Positions 34,298-43,164 of a stretch of 60,292 nucleotides of DNA are shown in pieces. Both the position numbers and the translations under genes were made by a program. Below the pieces are notes generated by a model that was given only the letters and a program-made list of their open reading frames with translations, was not told the DNA's origin and ran no database searches. How positions within the stretch are numbered: the first letter of the stretch is position 1; the number at the start of each line of letters is the position of its first letter. Origin of the DNA: Hyphomicrobiales bacterium (GTDB lineage: Bacteria > Pseudomonadota > Alphaproteobacteria > Rhizobiales > CAJQND01); contig JANQOW010000136.1 of assembly GCA_028285595.1 (NCBI GenBank), positions 1-60,292 on the forward strand, read 5' to 3'.

Positions 34298-35160
34298 ACC
34301 TCCTCGTTGCGCATCATTAGTGTGTAGAACACCCAGCAGACCAACAGGACGATCAGGAAGTAGATCAGCGACATGGCCGCTGCCGGTCCGAGGTCAAATT
34401 GCCCAAGCGCCACCTTCACCAAGTCGATGGAGAGGAACGTGGTGGTGTTGCCCGGCCCGCCACCGGTGAGCACGAAGGGCTCGGTGTAGATCATGAAACT
34501 GTCCATGAAGCGCAGCAGGATGGCGATGGTCAAAACCCGCTTCATCTTGGGCAGTTGGATGTAGCGGAACACCGCCCAAGAGCCCGCGCCGTCAATCTTG
34601 GCCGCTTGGTAATAGGCGTCCGGAATGGCGCATAGACCCGCATAGGCAAGCAGAACCACCAGGGACGTCCAGTGCCACACGTCCATCAAGACGGTCGTCA
34701 TCCAGGCCGCCACGGGCTGCTGGGTGAAATTGTATTCAATCCCGAGCGCATTGATGGTTCTGCCGAGCAAGCCAATGTCGGGCAGAGCAAAGATGTTCCA
34801 CATGGCGCCCACAACGTTCCACGGAATGAGAAGGGGCAGCGCCATCAGCACCAGGCACACCGGCACCCAGGGCCCCTTGCGCGGCATGGTGAGCGCGATG
34901 GCGATCCCTAGAGGAATCTCGATGATCAAGATCGTGCCGGTGAAGGCGAGCTGGCGCAGGAGCGAATCATGGAAGCGCTCTGAATTCAGCACCTGTTCGT
35001 ACCACTTCACGCCTTCCCAGAAGAACACATTGTCTCCGAAAGTTTCCTGCACCGAATAATTCACCACAGTCATCAGCGGGATCAGCGCATTGAAGGCCAC
35101 CAGTAAGACCACCGGCAGAACAAACAGCCAGGCCTTTTGATTTTCGGTCTTGCTTGCCAT
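34294..35160 (-). CDS. glpP: Glycerol ABC transporter permease
   Basis: This 288-residue MalF-type permease has six helices, the first at about residues 11-30. Its EAA loop reads CAIPDAYYQAAKIDGAGSWAVFRYIQLP with the A, G and P landmarks. It starts 10 nt after the GlpT stop and overlaps GlpQ by 4 nt, within the glp transporter operon. The role as glycerol permease is by synteny with the rhizobial glpSTPQUV system. Confidence 0.9.
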   Translation of the reverse strand: MASKTENQKAWLFVLPVVLLVAFNALIPLMTVVNYSVQETFGDNVFFWEGVKWYEQVLNSERFHDSLLRQLAFTGTILIIEIPLGIAIALTMPRKGPWVPVCLVLMALPLLIPWNVVGAMWNIFALPDIGLLGRTINALGIEYNFTQQPVAAWMTTVLMDVWHWTSLVVLLAYAGLCAIPDAYYQAAKIDGAGSWAVFRYIQLPKMKRVLTIAILLRFMDSFMIYTEPFVLTGGGPGNTTTFLSIDLVKVALGQFDLGPAAAMSLIYFLIVLLVCWVFYTLMMRNEEV

Positions 35161-35170
35161 GATCCCCGCC

Positions 35171-36241
35171 TCAGCTCACCGCCCAGCCGTCCACATAAAC
35201 CTGCGTGTATTTCGGATCGAAGGCCAGCTTGGCATTCTCCGACGGCACAGGCTTACCCTCCGGAACCAGCAGGCGGATGGTGTTGTTCTCATGCTCGGTT
35301 TCAACAATCTGAAAGCGCCCTGCATCGCTCACTTTCGTAACGCGAACCGGAACGCCCCGGCTCGAGAACGAAACAAACTCAGGTCTTACGCCAATTTCCA
35401 ATTTTTCAGAATGTTCTGGAATTTCTAGTTTTTTAGGAACTTTGCCGACCGTACTGGAGCCCAGCATAATTTTGCTGCCGTCAATATGGCCGGGCAGCAC
35501 GTTCATGCCGGGTGATCCGATAAAGTGGCCAACGAACGTATGCTGGGGCCGTTCAAACAGGTCGACGGGTGTTCCCACCTGAACCACTGCGCCTTCGTGC
35601 ATCACCACCACCTGGTCGGCAAAGGTGAGTGCCTCAGTTTGGTCGTGGGTCACATAGATCATGGTGGCTCCGACCCGCTGGTGAAGCTCCTTCAGCTTGG
35701 AACGGAGGACCCACTTCAAGTGCGGATCGATCACGGTCAGCGGCTCATCGAACATGATGACGTTCACATCCGACCGCACCAGGCCGCGGCCAAGGGAGAT
35801 CTTTTGCTTTCCGTCCGCGGTTAGCCCCGATGCCCGTTGTTCCAGAGTTGAGGTGAGATCGAGCATAGTTGCAATCTCGCGCACCCTTGCATCCACCGCG
35901 CCCTCCTTCACCCCGCGGTTGCGCAAGGGAAAGGCGAGATTGTCGTAGACGGTCATGGTGTCGTAGACCACCGGGAACTGGAACACCTGAGCAATGTTGC
36001 GATGATCGGGCGGGGTGCTGGTGACGTCCGTGCCGTCGAAGGTGACCGTGCCTTCGGAGGGCGAAAGCAAGCCGGAGATGATGTTGAGCAAGGTTGTCTT
36101 GCCGCAGCCCGAGGGCCCCAGCAGAGCGTAGGCGCCGCCATCCTGCCACTCCACATCCATATGCTTTAAGGCCCAGTCCTCGTCCGCCTTTGGGTTCGGC
36201 ACATAGCTGTGCCGCACGTTATGGAGGCCGATCCGCGCCAT
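35171..36241 (-). CDS. glpT: Glycerol ABC transporter ATPase with intact catalytic half-site but degenerate signature
   Basis: This 356-residue MalK-type ATPase has Walker A GPSGCGKTT (42-50), Walker B VIMFDEP with Glu166 and H-loop His199 in YVTHDQTEA, all canonical. The signature is LTADGK (140-145) rather than LSGGQ. A TOBE-like regulatory domain occupies about residues 230-356. In the GlpS-GlpT dimer its Walker motifs and His199 would face the good LSGGQ of GlpS and form the one normal ATP site. Its ATG overlaps the GlpS stop by one base (TGATG). Confidence 0.92.
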   Translation of the reverse strand: MARIGLHNVRHSYVPNPKADEDWALKHMDVEWQDGGAYALLGPSGCGKTTLLNIISGLLSPSEGTVTFDGTDVTSTPPDHRNIAQVFQFPVVYDTMTVYDNLAFPLRNRGVKEGAVDARVREIATMLDLTSTLEQRASGLTADGKQKISLGRGLVRSDVNVIMFDEPLTVIDPHLKWVLRSKLKELHQRVGATMIYVTHDQTEALTFADQVVVMHEGAVVQVGTPVDLFERPQHTFVGHFIGSPGMNVLPGHIDGSKIMLGSSTVGKVPKKLEIPEHSEKLEIGVRPEFVSFSSRGVPVRVTKVSDAGRFQIVETEHENNTIRLLVPEGKPVPSENAKLAFDPKYTQVYVDGWAVS

Positions 36242-37302
36242 CAGAGCAGTTTCCCTTCCCGGTCAAAATACATGGACTTGGCCAGCTCCGCATAGAAGGA
36301 CACGCGTTCTCCCACCTCAAAGGGATGGATGCCGTGCGATTGCGAGATCCAGGTCTGCTGGCCAAGATCGAAATGGATGACACTCTCAGAGCCGCTCAAC
36401 TCGGTGATCAGCACGTCGCCTTCGATCTTCACCGCAGATTTGCTGGTGCGCACCGGGCTGATCAGATGGGGCCGGGTGCCGATGGTATAGGAGCCATCGC
36501 TGAGCGCCTTCTGAGCTTTCGGCACCGGCCAGCTTACCTGCTCGGTGAGATGGAAGCGGGCGCCGCGCTTGCGTACGGTTGCCACGTTGATGGGCGGGTC
36601 GGAGAACACTTGGGCGCTCAACAGGTCGCCAGGCTGGCGATAAAGCGCCGCCGTAGGGCCAAATTGGGTGACGCGGCCTTCATGCAATGTGGCGGTATGG
36701 CCGCCCAACAGCAGGGCCTCGCTGGGTTCGGTGGTGGCATAAACAACTGTGCACTTGCGCCCGGCAAACAGCCTCGGCAGCTCATCGCGCAACTCTTCGC
36801 GCAGTTTGAAGTCCAGGTTCGCCAGCGGTTCATCCAACAGCACAAGGTCGGCATCTTTCACCAAAGCCCGCGCCAGCGCCGTGCGCTGTTGCTGGCCGCC
36901 GGAGAGCTGGCTGGGGCGGCGCTCCAGCATGGGGGTGAGTTGCAGCAGGTCAGCAATCTCACGCACCCGCTTGTCCACCTCAGCGCGGTCCATGTGCGTG
37001 ACCCTGAGCGGTGAGGCGATGTTCTCATAAACGGTAAAGTTGGGATAGTTTATGAACTGCTGGTGCACCATCGAGACGTTGCGCTTCTGCACGGAGATCC
37101 CGGTGACGTCCGCCCCGTCAAACCACACTTCACCTGAGGTGGGCCGCTCAAGGCCGGCCATCAGATGCATCAGGCTGGTTTTGCCGGACAAGGTGGTGCC
37201 CAGCAGGATGTTGAAGCCTTCCGGCGCAAGTTCCAAAGAACAGGGATAAATATGCGTCTCCGCCCCCACCTTTTTCACAACGTCTTTAAAAATCAGAGAC
37301 AT
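36241..37302 (-). CDS. glpS: Glycerol ABC transporter ATPase with canonical signature but no H-loop histidine
   Basis: This 353-residue MalK-type ATPase has Walker A GTTLSGKTS (35-43), a perfect LSGGQQQR signature (133-140) and Walker B LVLLDEP with Glu158. The H-loop histidine is replaced by Thr191 (YATTEPSEA). It pairs with GlpT, which has the opposite defects, so only one of two ATP sites should be normal. A C-terminal TOBE-like domain is present. ATG 37302 starts the typical MSLIFKDV sequence; a longer frame to 37338 is not supported. It follows the binding-protein gene after a 128-bp spacer with a stable hairpin. Confidence 0.92.
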   Translation of the reverse strand: MSLIFKDVVKKVGAETHIYPCSLELAPEGFNILLGTTLSGKTSLMHLMAGLERPTSGEVWFDGADVTGISVQKRNVSMVHQQFINYPNFTVYENIASPLRVTHMDRAEVDKRVREIADLLQLTPMLERRPSQLSGGQQQRTALARALVKDADLVLLDEPLANLDFKLREELRDELPRLFAGRKCTVVYATTEPSEALLLGGHTATLHEGRVTQFGPTAALYRQPGDLLSAQVFSDPPINVATVRKRGARFHLTEQVSWPVPKAQKALSDGSYTIGTRPHLISPVRTSKSAVKIEGDVLITELSGSESVIHFDLGQQTWISQSHGIHPFEVGERVSFYAELAKSMYFDREGKLL

Positions 37303-37374
37303 TGACGCCGTCCGCCGCTCCCCACACACAAGCCCCAAACAGATGACTTGAACTCTGTACTCACAGAAAACTCA

Positions 37375-37399
37375 GCCGGGAAGTTGAGAGCTTCCCGGC
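37375..37399 (-). terminator. Strong hairpin between binding-protein and ATPase genes
   Basis: GCCGGGAAG (37375-37383) and CTTCCCGGC (37391-37399) form a perfect 9-bp stem with a 7-nt loop, about 32 nt after the glpV stop. On the minus strand a TTTT follows only after a few bases, so it probably acts as a partial terminator or mRNA stabiliser. Such intercistronic hairpins commonly raise binding-protein output over membrane subunits. Confidence 0.68.
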
Positions 37400-37430
37400 C
37401 GAGGGATTTCGTGTTCTGCTGGAGGCCGCC

Positions 37431-39170
37431 TCAGCCTTGCTTCCAGCGCTTGATCAATTCGTCATAGTCCACGGTTTCCCCTTTGGGCTTCTCGTTGTCC
37501 AGCTTCGCCTTGGGCGAGCCTTCCTTGTTCAGCCATTCTGAGGGGTCTTTTTCCTCATTGAGCCGCGGGCCACAACCGCCATAGATTTTGGCGCGTTCGT
37601 CGGCCGATTGCATGCGGGCCATGGTCTGGTCCATCTCAGCGGCCAGCCGGTCCATCGCCTGCTGCGGGGTAAACGCGCCGGAGTTCACATCCCCGATCTG
37701 CTGCCACCAGATTTGCGCCAGCTTGGGATAATCGGGAACGTTGATGCCCGTCGGGGTCCACAGCACACGGTCAGGCGAGCGGTAGAACTCGACCAGCCCA
37801 CCCAGGTTCGGTGCACGTTCAGTGAAGCTCTCATGGTTCACGGAGCTGTCACGGATGAAGGTCAGACCCACATGGCTCTTCTTCACGTCCACTGTCTTGG
37901 AGACCACAAACTGCGCGTAGAGCCAGGCAGCTTTGCGGCGGTCAACCGGCGTGGATTTAAACAGCGTCCAGGAGCCTGCGTCCTGATAGCCAAGCTTCTG
38001 GCCTTTTTGCCAATAAGGACCGTGCGGTGACGGAGCCATGCGCCACAGCGGCTTGCCGGCATCATCCACCGTGTTGTTGCCATCAGCCTTGGGCTTCACC
38101 ATGGAGGCGGTAAACGCGGTGTACCAGAAGATCTGCTGGGCCACGTTGCCCTGGCTCAAGGCCGGCAGCGATTGGTAGAAGTCATAACTGGCCGCACCGG
38201 GAGGGGCATATTTGCGCAGCCACTCATCCCACTTGCGGATGGCGTAAACCGCCGCCGGGCCATTGGCCGCTCCGCCGCGCGAAACCGATGCACCCACCGG
38301 GTTGCAGGTGCCGGGCTCCATGCGGATGCCCCATTCGTCCACCGGCACGCCGTTCGGCTTACCCTTGGAGCCGGCGCCCGCCATGGAGAGCCAGGCATCG
38401 GTCATGCGCCAGCCCAGATCAGGCGCGCGCTTGCCATAGTCCATATGGCCATAAACGCGGACACCGTCGATCTCTTTGACGTCTTCAGAGAAGAATTGAG
38501 CGATGTCTTCGTAAGCCGACCAGTTCACCGGAACGCCCAGGTCATAGCCGTACTTGTCTTTGAAGCGCTTCTTCAGATCTTCCCGGTCAAACCAGTCCTT
38601 GCGGAACCAGTAAAGGTTGGCGAACTGCTGGTCAGGCAACTGGTAGAGCTTGCCGTCCGGCCCGGTGGTGAAGGATTTGCCGATGAAATCATCCACATCC
38701 AGCATGGGGTTGGTGACGTCTTTTCCGTCGCCCGCCATCCAGTCGGTCAGGTTCACGGCCAGTTGCAGGCGCGAGTGGGTGCCGATCAGGTCGGAATCGT
38801 TGATATAGGCATCATACAGATTGCGCTTGGTCTGCATTTGGGTCTGGACGGCCTGCACCACTTCACCTTCGCCGAGGAGCTGGTGGTTGACCTTGATGCC
38901 GGTAATTTCTTCAAACGCCTTGGTCAGCGTTTTGGATTCATATTCGTGGGTCGGGATGGTCTCTGAAAGAACGTTGATTTCCATGCCCTTGAACGGTTCA
39001 GCCGCTTTGATGAACCATTCCATTTCCTTCATCTGATCGTCTTTCGACAATGATGACGGCTGGAACTCACTGTCGATCCACTTCTTGGCTTCCTCCATGC
39101 CGGCAAACGCAGGCACGGCGAATGCCATAACAGCAGCAAGGGACGCAGCTGCGAGCAAACGCGTCTTCAT
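37431..39170 (-). CDS. glpV: Glycerol ABC transporter substrate-binding protein
   Basis: The 579-residue precursor has a clear signal peptide (MKTRLLAAASLAAVMAFAVP then AFA), so it acts in the periplasm. It is a long cluster-B type extracellular solute-binding protein with typical conserved stretches such as LYDAYINDSDLIGTHSRLQ, GPDGKLYQLPDQQF and WRMTDAWLSMAG. The size is larger than the usual 400-450 residues but matches GlpV-type proteins. A GGGAGGA lies upstream of the ATG. Here it is the first gene of its operon, whereas in the rhizobial arrangement I know it comes last. Divergent from glpR. Confidence 0.92.
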   Translation of the reverse strand: MKTRLLAAASLAAVMAFAVPAFAGMEEAKKWIDSEFQPSSLSKDDQMKEMEWFIKAAEPFKGMEINVLSETIPTHEYESKTLTKAFEEITGIKVNHQLLGEGEVVQAVQTQMQTKRNLYDAYINDSDLIGTHSRLQLAVNLTDWMAGDGKDVTNPMLDVDDFIGKSFTTGPDGKLYQLPDQQFANLYWFRKDWFDREDLKKRFKDKYGYDLGVPVNWSAYEDIAQFFSEDVKEIDGVRVYGHMDYGKRAPDLGWRMTDAWLSMAGAGSKGKPNGVPVDEWGIRMEPGTCNPVGASVSRGGAANGPAAVYAIRKWDEWLRKYAPPGAASYDFYQSLPALSQGNVAQQIFWYTAFTASMVKPKADGNNTVDDAGKPLWRMAPSPHGPYWQKGQKLGYQDAGSWTLFKSTPVDRRKAAWLYAQFVVSKTVDVKKSHVGLTFIRDSSVNHESFTERAPNLGGLVEFYRSPDRVLWTPTGINVPDYPKLAQIWWQQIGDVNSGAFTPQQAMDRLAAEMDQTMARMQSADERAKIYGGCGPRLNEEKDPSEWLNKEGSPKAKLDNEKPKGETVDYDELIKRWKQG

Positions 39171-39214
39171 TTTGGTTATTTCCTCCCGTTGGTCTGGAGC
39201 GTTAACCATATCGG

Positions 39215-39241
39215 CGAAAGTAAACGAACGTCAATCGAAAC
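39215..39241. promoter_or_regulatory. Candidate GlpR operators between glpV and glpR
   Basis: Three direct CGAA words occur with 10- and 11-bp spacing: CGAAAG at 39215, CGAACG at 39225 and CGAAAC at 39236. TAAACGAAC at 39221-39229 recurs exactly, inverted, before glpD (40098-40106). DeoR-family GlpR proteins bind TTCG/CGAA-containing direct repeats, so these are probable sites controlling both divergent transcripts. Confidence 0.65.
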
Positions 39242-39315
39242 TTGAATCACGGAAAATGTGCACTAGTCTAGGTTTGAGAGCGGTTCGACCACGCAATCAG
39301 GATAGGATTTGAGGG

Positions 39316-40098
39316 ATGGAAGCCATAGCGCCCCGCCAGGCGGACATTTTAAAGCGCGCGCGCGATGCCGGGCAGGTCATGGTGGACGAATTGGCGCAAA
39401 CCTATCAGGTGACACCGCAGACGATCCGCAAGGATATCAACGATTTGTGCCAGCGTGGCCTGCTGCAGCGGGTTCATGGCGGCGCCGTGCCGTCCACCAG
39501 CGTGACCAATTTCGCCTATGAGGCGCGCCGCCGCCTGGCCCAGAACGAAAAACGCCTGATCGGCGTCGCCGCGGCGCGGCTGATCCCGGACGATTGCTCG
39601 ATCCTGATCAATATAGGCACCACAACCGAGCAGGTCGCCATGGCCTTGAGGGGCAAAAGAGATCTCCTGGTGATCACCAATAATACTCATGTTATCAGTA
39701 TCTTAACGGGCCATCCGCAAATCGAGATCATTGTGGCCGGCGGTGTGGTGCGCCAATCGGACGGCGGCATCGTGGGCGAGGCGGCGGTGGACTTTATCCG
39801 TCAGTTCAAGGTGGATTATGCCATTATCGGCACGTCCGGGATCGATCCTGACGGCTCCCTGCTCGACTATGACTATCGCGAAGTGAAAGTGGCCAAAGCG
39901 ATCATGGACAATGCCCGCACCACCATTTTGGTGGCCGACTCCATGAAACTGGAGCGCACCGCGCCCGTGCGCATCGCCCATTTGTCCGATCTGGATTACG
40001 TGGTGACCGATGCCCCGCTTCCCCATTCACTCCAGGACGTCTGCGATGAGACGGATGTGAAGGTCATCGTCGCCGCTGATCCATTAAGTTCGTTTTAG
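39316..40098 (+). CDS. glpR: Glycerol-3-phosphate regulon repressor, DeoR family
   Basis: This 260-residue DeoR regulator has an N-terminal helix-turn-helix (VDELAQTYQVTPQTIRKDIN then LCQRGLLQRVHGGA) and a C-terminal sugar-phosphate sensor domain. The latter has NIGTTTEQVAMAL, VITNNTHV, VAGGVVRQSDGGIVG and the DYAIIGTSGIDPDGSLLDYD stretch. In the family, glycerol-3-phosphate releases the repressor from DNA. It is divergent from glpV and followed by glpD after 75 bp; CGAA-type repeats flank it on both sides, so it probably controls itself, uptake and catabolism. Confidence 0.93.
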   Translation: MEAIAPRQADILKRARDAGQVMVDELAQTYQVTPQTIRKDINDLCQRGLLQRVHGGAVPSTSVTNFAYEARRRLAQNEKRLIGVAAARLIPDDCSILINIGTTTEQVAMALRGKRDLLVITNNTHVISILTGHPQIEIIVAGGVVRQSDGGIVGEAAVDFIRQFKVDYAIIGTSGIDPDGSLLDYDYREVKVAKAIMDNARTTILVADSMKLERTAPVRIAHLSDLDYVVTDAPLPHSLQDVCDETDVKVIVAADPLSSF

Positions 40099-40119
40099 TT
40101 CGTTTATTTTCATTGCGAA
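40088..40119 (+). promoter_or_regulatory. Candidate GlpR operators before glpD
   Basis: GTTCGTTTTA (40088-40097) and GTTCGTTTA (40098-40106) are direct repeats 10 bp apart, with a GCGAAA at 40115-40120 further on. The second is the exact inverse of TAAACGAAC in the glpV-glpR spacer. The first overlaps the glpR stop codon. They lie 70-85 nt before the glpD start and suggest separate GlpR control of glpD-glpK. Confidence 0.65.
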
Positions 40120-40173
40120 ACTGCACGTCGTCCCATATCTTTCTCTACGCCGGCTTCCGGCGGGAGTGACAGG

Positions 40174-41670
40174 GTGCAGGATATCTTCATCATTGGTGGT
40201 GGCATCAACGGCTGCGGCATCGCGCGGGATGCGGCGGGCCGGGGTCTTTCCGTCTTTTTGGCGGAAAAGGCCGATTTGGCCAGCGGCACATCCTCAGCCT
40301 CCACCAAGTTGATCCACGGGGGTTTGCGCTACCTGGAGCAGTATGAATTCTCCCTGGTGCGCGAAAGCCTGAAGGAACGCGAGACGCTGCTGCGCATGGC
40401 CCCGCACATCATTTGGCCCATGCGGTTCGTGCTGCCTCATCACAAGGGGCTGCGTCCCAAATGGCTGATCCGGCTGGGCCTGTTCCTCTACGATAATCTG
40501 GGTGGCCGGAAGATCCTGCCCAAGTCCCGTGCGCTCCGGCTTGAGGGCAGCGCCCTGGGCGCGCCATTGAAGGCTGAATTCTCAAGCGGCTTTGAGTATT
40601 CGGATTGTTGGGTGGACGATGCCCGCCTGGTGGTTCTGAATGCGCTCGATGCGAGCCGGCACGGCGCGACCATCCGCACCCGAACCGAGGTTGTCTCCGC
40701 CCACCGCGAAGACACCCGTTGGCGGGTCGGGCTTCGCGATGTGGAGACCGGCGCGCGCCAAGAGGTTGAGGCGCGGGTGCTGATCAACGCGGCGGGCCCT
40801 TGGGTGTCGGAGGTGGCGGCCAACCGGTTGAAGCTCAACCGCCGGGCCCAGAGCCGCCTGGTGAAAGGCAGCCACATTGTGGTGCGCAAGATGTTCGAAC
40901 ACGACCGCGCCTACATCTTCCAGAACCAGGATGGGCGCATCATCTTTGCGATCCCTTATGAGGATGATTTCACCTTGATCGGAACCACCGACGTGGATGT
41001 GGGTGACGATCCGGATGGGGCGGTGATCAGCGAGGAGGAGATCACGTATCTGCTCACCGCAGCAGGCGAGTATTTCCGCGAGCCCATCCGGCGGGACGAT
41101 GTGGTGTGGACGTATTCGGGCATCCGGCCGCTGTTCGACGATGGCGAGCAGACTGCTCAGGAGATCACCCGCGACTATGTATTGTCCGTAGAGGCAGCGG
41201 AGGGCCAGGCGCCTCTGCTCAACATCTTCGGCGGCAAGATCACCACCTACCGCCACCTTGGGGAGGAAGCGCTGACAAAGCTCGAACGCTGGTTGCCGGA
41301 CCTATCGCCGCCATGGACAGCAGGGGCGGGCCTGCCTGGTGGTGAGTTCGCGCCCGCGGACGTTGACGGCCTTGCCCAGAAGATTAGCGGTCACGCCCCG
41401 GGTTTAAGCGATGATCAAGTTGCTCGGCTGGCGCGCACCTATGGAACATTGGCTTTGGATTGGCCGCCCTCTGAGTTGGACGAAGATTTGGGCGGAGGCT
41501 TGTTGGCCGGCGAGGTGCGCCACCTGATGGCTCACGAATGGGCACTGACGGCAGAGGATGTGCTCTGGCGTCGAACCAAAATGGGCCTTAGGCTGCAGCC
41601 TGAACAGGTGACCAGGCTGGACGCCTGGATGAAGCAACACCAGCGGGCCGCGGCCGAGCAGGAGGGATAG
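40174..41670 (+). CDS. glpD: Aerobic glycerol-3-phosphate dehydrogenase
   Basis: This 498-residue FAD-dependent dehydrogenase has the N-terminal dinucleotide-binding motif IIGGGINGCGIARDAAGRGL, the SGTSSASTKLIHGGLRYLEQ signature, INAAGPWV and the late GGKITTYR motif. It is followed by the DAO C-terminal domain. It oxidises glycerol-3-phosphate to dihydroxyacetone phosphate at the inner membrane, passing electrons to quinone. Start is GTG 40174. Only 3 bp separate its stop from glpK, so they are one operon; the order is consistent with glycerol uptake, phosphorylation and oxidation. Confidence 0.96.
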   Translation: MQDIFIIGGGINGCGIARDAAGRGLSVFLAEKADLASGTSSASTKLIHGGLRYLEQYEFSLVRESLKERETLLRMAPHIIWPMRFVLPHHKGLRPKWLIRLGLFLYDNLGGRKILPKSRALRLEGSALGAPLKAEFSSGFEYSDCWVDDARLVVLNALDASRHGATIRTRTEVVSAHREDTRWRVGLRDVETGARQEVEARVLINAAGPWVSEVAANRLKLNRRAQSRLVKGSHIVVRKMFEHDRAYIFQNQDGRIIFAIPYEDDFTLIGTTDVDVGDDPDGAVISEEEITYLLTAAGEYFREPIRRDDVVWTYSGIRPLFDDGEQTAQEITRDYVLSVEAAEGQAPLLNIFGGKITTYRHLGEEALTKLERWLPDLSPPWTAGAGLPGGEFAPADVDGLAQKISGHAPGLSDDQVARLARTYGTLALDWPPSELDEDLGGGLLAGEVRHLMAHEWALTAEDVLWRRTKMGLRLQPEQVTRLDAWMKQHQRAAAEQEG

Positions 41671-41673
41671 GTC

Positions 41674-43164
41674 ATGACGGAATATGTGCTGGCGATCGAC
41701 CAGGGCACCACGTCGTCCCGGGCCATTGTGTTTGACAAGAACTGCAAGATCGCCGGCGTGGCGCAGGAGGAGTTTGCGCAGCACTTCCCACAATCCGGCT
41801 GGGTTGAGCACGAGCCTGAAGACATATGGGAAACGGTGGTCCGCACCTGCCGGCAGGCTCTGGCCAACGCCTCGGCGGAACCAAATCAACTGGCGGCCAT
41901 TGGCATCACCAATCAGCGTGAGACCACGTTGGTATGGAACCGCAAGACCGGCAAGCCGATACACCGGGCGATCGTCTGGCAAGACCGGCGGACGGCTGAG
42001 CGCTGTGCTGCTCTCAAGGCCGACGGTCTTGAAGGCACTGTGACGGCCAGAACCGGCCTGCTGCTGGATCCTTATTTCTCCGGCACAAAGGTCGCCTGGA
42101 TCTTGGATGAGGTGGACGGCGCGCGCGCGGCGGCCGAAGCGGGAGATCTTGCCTTTGGAACGGTAGACACATTCCTGCTCTGGCGTCTCACCGGCGGCAA
42201 AGTGCATGCAACCGATGCGACCAACGCCAGCCGCACACTGCTCTATGACATTCATGCCGGTGACTGGAGCGATGAGCTGCTTGATCTCTTGCGCGTGCCC
42301 CGCTCCATGCTGCCGGAGGTGAAAGACTGTGCGGCGCCGTTCGGTCAATCGGACCCGGAGCTGTTTGGCAGCGCCTTGCCGATCTGCGGTATTGCCGGCG
42401 ACCAGCAGGCGGCAACCGTGGGCCAGGCCTGCTTTCAGCCGGGCATGATGAAGTCCACCTATGGCACGGGCTGTTTTGCTTTGCTCAACACCGGATCGGA
42501 AGCCGTCGCGTCCACCAACCGATTGCTCACCACCGTGGCGTACCAACTGAACGGCACACCCACCTACGCTTTGGAAGGGTCGATCTTCATCGCCGGTGCG
42601 GCGGTGCAGTGGCTGCGGGACGGCTTGGCGCTCATGGCGGACGCGGCCCAATCAGGCGCAATGGCCGATGCCGCCGATCCGGCTCAGCAGGTCTACCTGG
42701 TGCCCGCCTTTGTGGGCCTGGGCGCACCTTATTGGGACGCGGAATGCCGCGGCGCCATGTTTGGTCTGACCCGAGGCAGTGGGCCCAACGAATTCGCGCA
42801 CGCCGCCTTGGAGAGCGTGTGCTATCAGACCCGCGATCTTTTGGAGGCCATGCAGAAGGATTGGTCGGGCGCCGGATCCACCGTGCTGCGCGTGGACGGC
42901 GGCATGACCGCGTCTGACTGGACCATGCAACGCCTGGCCGATCTGTTGGATGCCCCGGTTGACCGTCCTGATGTCATGGAGACCACGGCCCTTGGCGCTG
43001 CTTACCTTGCCGGCTTGCAGGCCGACTTTTATCCCGCACCCGAAGAGTTCGCCGGGCTCTGGTCCTTAAACCGGCGCTTCTCGCCCGATATGGACCAGGA
43101 TCTGCGGGACCAAAAGTATGATGGCTGGAAGGACGCCGTGCGCCGCACGCTCAGCACCTCATAG
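41674..43164 (+). CDS. glpK: Glycerol kinase
   Basis: This 496-residue FGGY kinase is of the standard GlpK length. Visible landmarks are [16 protein letters not shown] at the N-terminus, [27 protein letters not shown], the GIAGDQQAA and STYGTGCF motifs and the second FGGY signature around [18 protein letters not shown]. It phosphorylates glycerol to glycerol-3-phosphate with ATP in the cytoplasm, trapping what the ABC transporter brings in. It is directly downstream of glpD. Its last codons overlap the convergent oxygenase gene by 6 nt. Confidence 0.96.
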   Translation: MTEYVLAIDQGTTSSRAIVFDKNCKIAGVAQEEFAQHFPQSGWVEHEPEDIWETVVRTCRQALANASAEPNQLAAIGITNQRETTLVWNRKTGKPIHRAIVWQDRRTAERCAALKADGLEGTVTARTGLLLDPYFSGTKVAWILDEVDGARAAAEAGDLAFGTVDTFLLWRLTGGKVHATDATNASRTLLYDIHAGDWSDELLDLLRVPRSMLPEVKDCAAPFGQSDPELFGSALPICGIAGDQQAATVGQACFQPGMMKSTYGTGCFALLNTGSEAVASTNRLLTTVAYQLNGTPTYALEGSIFIAGAAVQWLRDGLALMADAAQSGAMADAADPAQQVYLVPAFVGLGAPYWDAECRGAMFGLTRGSGPNEFAHAALESVCYQTRDLLEAMQKDWSGAGSTVLRVDGGMTASDWTMQRLADLLDAPVDRPDVMETTALGAAYLAGLQADFYPAPEEFAGLWSLNRRFSPDMDQDLRDQKYDGWKDAVRRTLSTS

